64,000 nucleotides of DNA, taken from contig CACNCK010000001.1 of NCBI GenBank assembly GCA_902618945.1, positions 1-64,000 on the forward strand, written 5' to 3'. The notes below the pieces were generated by a model. The model saw only the letters and a program-made list of their open reading frames with translations. It was not told the origin of the DNA and made no database searches. Position numbers and translations under genes: made by a program. Origin of the DNA: an uncultured SAR86 cluster bacterium (GTDB lineage: Bacteria > Pseudomonadota > Gammaproteobacteria > Magnimaribacterales > Magnimaribacteraceae). The first letter of the stretch is position 1. Every line of letters starts with the position of its first letter. This document shows, piece after piece, positions 59,869-64,000 of the stretch.

Positions 59869-59887
59869 ATGCATAATTTAAAAAACA

Positions 59888-62116
59888 ATGACTGATAATC
59901 AGATCATGAGTTTAGATTTAGTTGAAGTTCTCATACCTATTCCTTTGATGGAGAAATTTTCGTATCTACCTCCAAAGAATAATTCAAAATTACTAAAACA
60001 AGGTTCAAGAGTTTTGGTACCTTTTGGAAAACGAACATTGGTGGGAGTTGTCTGGAGTTTTTCTGAAAGAGATAAATCTTCAAATAGAAAATATAAATAT
60101 ATTAAAGAGATTCTTGATGAGGTTCCCTTGTTAGATTCTAACTCAATCAGCCTAGCAGAGTGGTCGTCACGTTATTATCATTATCCACTCGGAGAAATCA
60201 TTTCTTATTTTTTTCCTCCCTCTTTAAGAAAAGGAAAGGAAGCAAAATTTAGGGAGACTAAATATTTAGAATTAACTTCAAAAGGTTTTTTTTTGGAGGA
60301 AGAGACCCTCACAAGAGCACCGAGTCAGCAGAAACTTATTTCCATACTAAAAGACAAGAAAGAAATGACATTAAAATCTGCTCAGGCTTTTGGGATAAGT
60401 AATGCTGCAGTAAATGGTCTAATTGAAAAAGGATTTGTTAATAGGTTTTCAAGAGAGTTATCCCCTTATAAGAAATTAGAAAACAAACAGTTATCTTCAC
60501 CTAAGCAACTTAACCCGGAGCAAAACAAAGCAGTTAATGCTATTAAAAAAGCTAAGGATAAAAATATCACGTACTTATTAGATGGCATTACAGGAAGTGG
60601 AAAAACTGAAGTTTACTTACAAGCAATCCAGGAGATCGTTAATGAAGGCAAACAAGCATTAATACTCATCCCAGAAATAGGACTCGCCCCTCAAGCTGAA
60701 GAACGATTTCGAGAATATTTTGGAGATAGAGTAATGTCTTTTCATTCCGCTAAAAACGAGCGAGAAAAAGTTGATGCATGGTTGGGAGCATCTAGAGGTT
60801 TGGTTGATATAATCATTGGTACTCGTTCGAGTGTATTTTTACCAATGAAAAATCTTGGCATCATCGTTGTAGATGAAGAGCATGATCTATCATTTAAACA
60901 GATGGAGAAGTTTCGTTACTCGGCAAGAGACATGGCTCTATATAGGGCTAAACTCGAAAAGATACCAGTTGTACTGGCATCTGCCACACCATCTTTGGAG
61001 ACCCTAAAAAACGTAAAGGAAGAAAAGTATGAAGTATTGAAATTAAACAAAAGAGCAACTGGAGCAAACTTACCTACATATCACGCTGTAGATTTAAAAG
61101 GCAAAGAGTTACATGAAGGACTAAGTAAAGAGCTTCTAGAGGCCACTCAAACTGAACTTGACAAAGGCAATCAAGTATTAATATTCTTGAATAGAAGAGG
61201 TTACGCACCTTCAATGATTTGTAAGGCTTGTGGCTGGATTTCAAATTGCGACAGATGTGATGCCCTTATGACAGTTCATAAGAACCCACTTAAATTACAT
61301 TGTCACCACTGCGAAGCACAGAAGCCTTACCCAAGTAAGTGCCCGTCTTGTGGTTCTGATGATTTCCTTACATATGGTTTTGGAACAGAGAGAGTTGAAG
61401 AGTTTTTAAGAGGTCACTTTCCCGATACAAAGACACTAAGAATAGATAGTGACTCAACAAGAAAGAAAGAAAGTCTTAATGAATATTTTGATGAAATTAA
61501 AAAAGGAGAGCCTATTATTTTGCTGGGTACACAACTTCTCGCAAAAGGTCATCATTTTCCCAATGTAACATTAGTCGGAATAATCGATGCGGACTCAGGT
61601 CTATTTAGCGCAGACTTCAGAGGTAGTGAAAGAGTTGCCCAGCTTATGACTCAAGTCGCTGGTAGGGCAGGAAGAGATAAAAAACCGGGAAGAGTAATTT
61701 TGCAATCTTATTGCCTTGATCATCCTCAAATAGAGGAAATTATCACCGGTAGTTATGAAAAGTTTGCAAAAAAATTATTAGAAGAAAGAAAAAGTTACAA
61801 GATCCCTCCATTTTCATTTCAAGCTAAAATTTTTGCAGAATCACCAAAAAGCTTAGTCAGTAGAGATTTCATTTTAAAATTATTGAATCAATCAAAAATA
61901 GAGAAACAGATAAGTTCGAATGTTCGTATTGTAGGTCCTTTGCCATCCATCATGGAGAAAAAATCTGGCGTTTATAGATGGGAGTTAAGTATTTTTTCAA
62001 GCAGCAGATCAAATTTACATAAATTTTTAGATGTTATGCAGTCTAGGCTTTATGAACCTAAATTAACAAAGCAAGTTAGGTGGTCTATTGATGTAGATCC
62101 GCTTTCATCAATTTAA
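59888..62116 (+). CDS. priA: Primosomal replication protein PriA (helicase)
   Basis: A 742-residue SF2 helicase that restarts stalled replication forks. The 3'-DNA-binding domain (VEVLIPIPLMEKFSYLPP) leads, then the helicase: Walker A ITGSGKTEVYLQ, DEEHDLSFKQ (DEAH-like), and AGRAGRDKKPGRVILQ near the end. Eight cysteines bind two zincs: CKACGWISNCDRC and CHHCEAQKPYPSKCPSCG. Length fits E. coli PriA (732). It starts 80 bp from the divergent L31 gene and converges on the SDR gene, ending with a 9-bp overlap. Confidence 0.96.
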   Translation: MTDNQIMSLDLVEVLIPIPLMEKFSYLPPKNNSKLLKQGSRVLVPFGKRTLVGVVWSFSERDKSSNRKYKYIKEILDEVPLLDSNSISLAEWSSRYYHYPLGEIISYFFPPSLRKGKEAKFRETKYLELTSKGFFLEEETLTRAPSQQKLISILKDKKEMTLKSAQAFGISNAAVNGLIEKGFVNRFSRELSPYKKLENKQLSSPKQLNPEQNKAVNAIKKAKDKNITYLLDGITGSGKTEVYLQAIQEIVNEGKQALILIPEIGLAPQAEERFREYFGDRVMSFHSAKNEREKVDAWLGASRGLVDIIIGTRSSVFLPMKNLGIIVVDEEHDLSFKQMEKFRYSARDMALYRAKLEKIPVVLASATPSLETLKNVKEEKYEVLKLNKRATGANLPTYHAVDLKGKELHEGLSKELLEATQTELDKGNQVLIFLNRRGYAPSMICKACGWISNCDRCDALMTVHKNPLKLHCHHCEAQKPYPSKCPSCGSDDFLTYGFGTERVEEFLRGHFPDTKTLRIDSDSTRKKESLNEYFDEIKKGEPIILLGTQLLAKGHHFPNVTLVGIIDADSGLFSADFRGSERVAQLMTQVAGRAGRDKKPGRVILQSYCLDHPQIEEIITGSYEKFAKKLLEERKSYKIPPFSFQAKIFAESPKSLVSRDFILKLLNQSKIEKQISSNVRIVGPLPSIMEKKSGVYRWELSIFSSSRSNLHKFLDVMQSRLYEPKLTKQVRWSIDVDPLSSI

Positions 62117-62974
62117 TTTCAATCCCGTAATTTCTTCGCTTATTTCCCAAAGTCTGGCGGCTTGCTTCGGATCTTTTGCTGCTTCTGAAATTTTTTCTAT
62201 TTTACAGTCTACGAAATATTCTCCGGTTGTATCTTTGACTTCAGAAGAGCAGCATAAGTAGATCGAAGTTTCTGCTCCTTTATCTGTCTTTCTTGCAAAA
62301 GGCCTTGCTAAGAACATGAGAAAGGGCCAAAGACCCTGATTATTATTTGATCCTATACCTGTGCTTACAAAGCCTGGATGCAAGCAATTAACAGTTACAC
62401 CAAAACTTGAAAGTTTTTCAGAGAGAGATTTTGTAAATAATATATTTGCAAGTTTGGATTGCCCATAAACCTGCATGGGTCTGAAGGTTTTTTCAGACTG
62501 TAAATCTTCAAAATTCATATCTTTGACGAATTGATGAGCACCAGACGCAACATTTACAACTCTAGATCCGCTTGTGTTCTTAAGCTTTTCAGCCAATAGC
62601 AGAGTAAAAGTAAAGTATGCTAAATGATTAACTGAAAAAACTTCCTCAAGGCCATCAATAGTTTCATTTCTTTCTCTATTCATAATGCCTGCGTTATTGA
62701 GCAGAATATCTAGAGGTTTCTCCATGGACAAAAATGCCTCAGCTGCTTGTTTGACATCTGCTTGGGAAGATAGATCAGCTACTATCATGGTTGCCTCCCT
62801 TCCTGATTCCTTTAGAAGTTGTTCTTTTAAGCGGTTACCTTTTTCTGGATTTCTAGCAATAAATATTATTTCGGCTCCCATCTTATTAAGTTCTTTTGCT
62901 GACTCTTCACCGATTCCATTTGTTGCACCAGTTATTAAACAAACTTTATTATCTAGGTTCTCATTCATTGTCAT
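62108..62974 (-). CDS. Short-chain dehydrogenase/reductase, retinol-dehydrogenase-like
   Basis: A 288-residue Rossmann oxidoreductase. The NADP site is LITGATNGIGEESAKEL, the N-A-G motif is LLNNAGIMN, and the catalytic Y-x-x-x-K is in QVYGQSKLANILFT, with the Ser in VNVASGA. The long loop and C-terminal part (ARPFARKTDKGAETSIYLC) are those of the RDH/WWOX-like 'atypical' SDR branch. Substrate unknown. An aldehyde or retinoid-like product from the carotenoid oxygenase is an idea only. It is divergent from the methyltransferase gene across 34 bp. Confidence 0.85.
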   Translation of the reverse strand: MTMNENLDNKVCLITGATNGIGEESAKELNKMGAEIIFIARNPEKGNRLKEQLLKESGREATMIVADLSSQADVKQAAEAFLSMEKPLDILLNNAGIMNRERNETIDGLEEVFSVNHLAYFTFTLLLAEKLKNTSGSRVVNVASGAHQFVKDMNFEDLQSEKTFRPMQVYGQSKLANILFTKSLSEKLSSFGVTVNCLHPGFVSTGIGSNNNQGLWPFLMFLARPFARKTDKGAETSIYLCCSSEVKDTTGEYFVDCKIEKISEAAKDPKQAARLWEISEEITGLKLN

Positions 62975-63008
62975 TGCCTTTAATTCTTTTACGTATTAGA
63001 TTAGTTTT

Positions 63009-63632
63009 ATGAGTTTATACGAAAAATATGTGCTGCCAAAATTTCTAAATTGTGCCTGCGGATCTAAACCGGTTTCTTACCAAAGAAAAAAAGTTGTTCC
63101 TCATGCTGAGGGAAAGGTTTTAGAGATAGGAATTGGGTCCGGTCTCAATTTACCTTTTTATGATAAAACTAAAATCGAAGAATTATGGGGGTTAGATCCT
63201 TCTGAAGAACTCAGTAAAATGGCTAAAGAAGTCTCTATCCAACAAGGTATAGATGTCAAATTTGTTTCTTCGGGAGCTGAAGAAATGCCATTACCAGATA
63301 ACTATTTTGACACCGTTTTAGTTACTTACACTATGTGCACTATTCCAGAAGTACATAGAGCTAATACTGAAATTAAAAGAGTGCTTAAAAACGATGGCAA
63401 AATGATTTTTTGCGAACATGGCGAAGCTCCAGATGCGAATATAAAGAAATGGCAGAAAAGAATTAATCCTTTCTGGGGATTAATTGCAGGTGGTTGCAAT
63501 ATTGATCGAAAGATTCCAGATCTAATCAAAGAATCAGGCTTCGACATTGTTGAGATGGAAGAAATGTATCTCCCAAGTACTCCTAAGATTGCTGGGTATA
63601 ATTATTGGGGATATGCAGTAAGTAAACAATGA
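63009..63632 (+). CDS. Class I SAM-dependent methyltransferase
   Basis: A 207-residue methyltransferase of the Methyltransf_11 type. KVLEIGIGSGLNLPFYD is motif I, WGLDPSEEL supplies the acidic ribose contact, ELSKMAKEVSIQQGIDVKF and EMPLPDNYFDTVLVTYTMC (motif IV) follow. A Cys pair near the N-terminus (FLNCACGSK) is notable. The C-terminal GCNIDRKIPDLIKESGFDIVEMEE resembles phospholipid- or ubiquinone-type methyltransferases. It overlaps the start of the next gene as ATGA, so they are co-translated. Substrate unknown. Confidence 0.85.
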   Translation: MSLYEKYVLPKFLNCACGSKPVSYQRKKVVPHAEGKVLEIGIGSGLNLPFYDKTKIEELWGLDPSEELSKMAKEVSIQQGIDVKFVSSGAEEMPLPDNYFDTVLVTYTMCTIPEVHRANTEIKRVLKNDGKMIFCEHGEAPDANIKKWQKRINPFWGLIAGGCNIDRKIPDLIKESGFDIVEMEEMYLPSTPKIAGYNYWGYAVSKQ

Positions 63633-64000
63633 GATTAGGGTGGATACTTGTAAGTATTTTCTTTTTAGTCGTATTAGTTCAATCAAAAAATATATTAACT
63701 TTCATTGGTATTGAGCTAGGCGTTTATTTTTCATTCCAAGAGCAAGACAAAAACTCAAATGGATCTATAGAAATAGAAGAATGGCCAAAAGGGATATTTA
63801 CTTTAGTTGACTCTAATCGAAATAACTTAATTAGTAAGAATGAACTCAGAGAGTTCATAAAAGAGTATTCCAGAGAGTTTTCTTGGGTAAATGAAGTAAA
63901 TGAGAAATTTAGTTTACCAACACAGTTAAAAAGAGGTACTTTCAATAGTACTTCAATGAATTTACCTGTCGGATACTACATTTACATTCCTGATATCTAT
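63629..64000 (+). CDS. Membrane-anchored EF-hand protein, 3' end cut off
   Basis: The frame opens at ATG 63629 (overlapping the methyltransferase stop as ATGA) and is open to the window edge, 124 residues. The first 18-20 residues (WILVSIFFLVVLVQ) are a signal anchor. A canonical calcium loop DSNRNNLISKNE (residues about 60-71: D1, N3, N5, S9, E12) follows, so it should bind calcium. The rest of the visible part (ELREFIKEYSREFSWVNEV) is the outgoing helix. The remainder is outside the window. Family and role are not recognised. Confidence 0.7.
   Translation, partial: MRLGWILVSIFFLVVLVQSKNILTFIGIELGVYFSFQEQDKNSNGSIEIEEWPKGIFTLVDSNRNNLISKNELREFIKEYSREFSWVNEVNEKFSLPTQLKRGTFNSTSMNLPVGYYIYIPDIY

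Overview
The window looks like a stretch of chromosome from a small-genome, AT-rich marine gammaproteobacterium. The best guess is a SAR86-type lineage. This rests on the gene content (ubiEB-hisE-tatABC, miaB-phoH-ybeY-corC-lnt, lptM-lysA-dapF-DUF484-xerC, zapA-6S RNA-ygfA, all gammaproteobacterial arrangements), strong AGA and AT-ending codon preference, very short or overlapping gene junctions, and several TTG starts. No rRNA or marker-gene comparison was possible, so the clade is inference. There is no prophage, CRISPR array, transposase or recognisable defence island. No gap between genes exceeds about 200 bp, and the longest (53108-53307) holds the 6S RNA.

Layout. 1-11870 is a long minus-strand run: FkbM-like methyltransferase, polA, dsbB, pckA, gshA, an NADPH:quinone reductase homologue, a Sel1 protein, typA, a His/Met-rich outer-membrane protein and a cut-off ABM-fold protein. 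12010-22840 is the most accessory part: engB, cytochrome c4 with a lipoprotein DsbA, a CitE-like lyase with a MaoC hydratase, a carotenoid oxygenase, a FadD-like ligase, a nitroreductase, an amidohydrolase of foreign-looking codon usage next to tRNA-Arg(CCG), glutaryl-CoA dehydrogenase, and a pseudoazurin. 22837-28629 is one overlapping minus-strand operon, argH-lptM-lysA-dapF-DUF484-xerC-HAD. 28741-36044 holds ahcY-metK divergent from tkt-pgk-fba-dtd. 36054-42880 runs leftward: DUF6279 lipoprotein, ubiE, ubiB, hisE, tatA, tatB, tatC, a TauE/SafE permease and a Tat-signal aminotransferase.

42920-50220 carries orn, DUF1820, the miaB-phoH-ybeY-corC-lnt block, an L,D-transpeptidase and an exported glutathione peroxidase. 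50258-59807 holds rpiA, ilvA, ygfA-6S RNA-zapA-zapB-like, pepP-ubiH, rpmB-rpmG, coaBC, a beta-lactamase-fold hydrolase and an L31 protein with a long acidic tail. 59888-64000 has priA, an SDR, a methyltransferase and a truncated EF-hand membrane-anchored protein.

Three small items were recovered by reading the strand directly: lptM (41 aa), tatA (53 aa) and rpmG (51 aa). The two edge-truncated genes were found the same way. Envelope quality control is a theme (DsbA, DsbB, LptM, TatABC, Lnt, L,D-transpeptidase, exported peroxidase). I did not find a clear new multigene system. The best leads are the apparent -1 frameshift in the FkbM gene, the orphan plus-strand terminator at 11975-12011, the codon-biased amidohydrolase, the acidic L31 tail, and the carotenoid oxygenase/acyl-CoA cluster.
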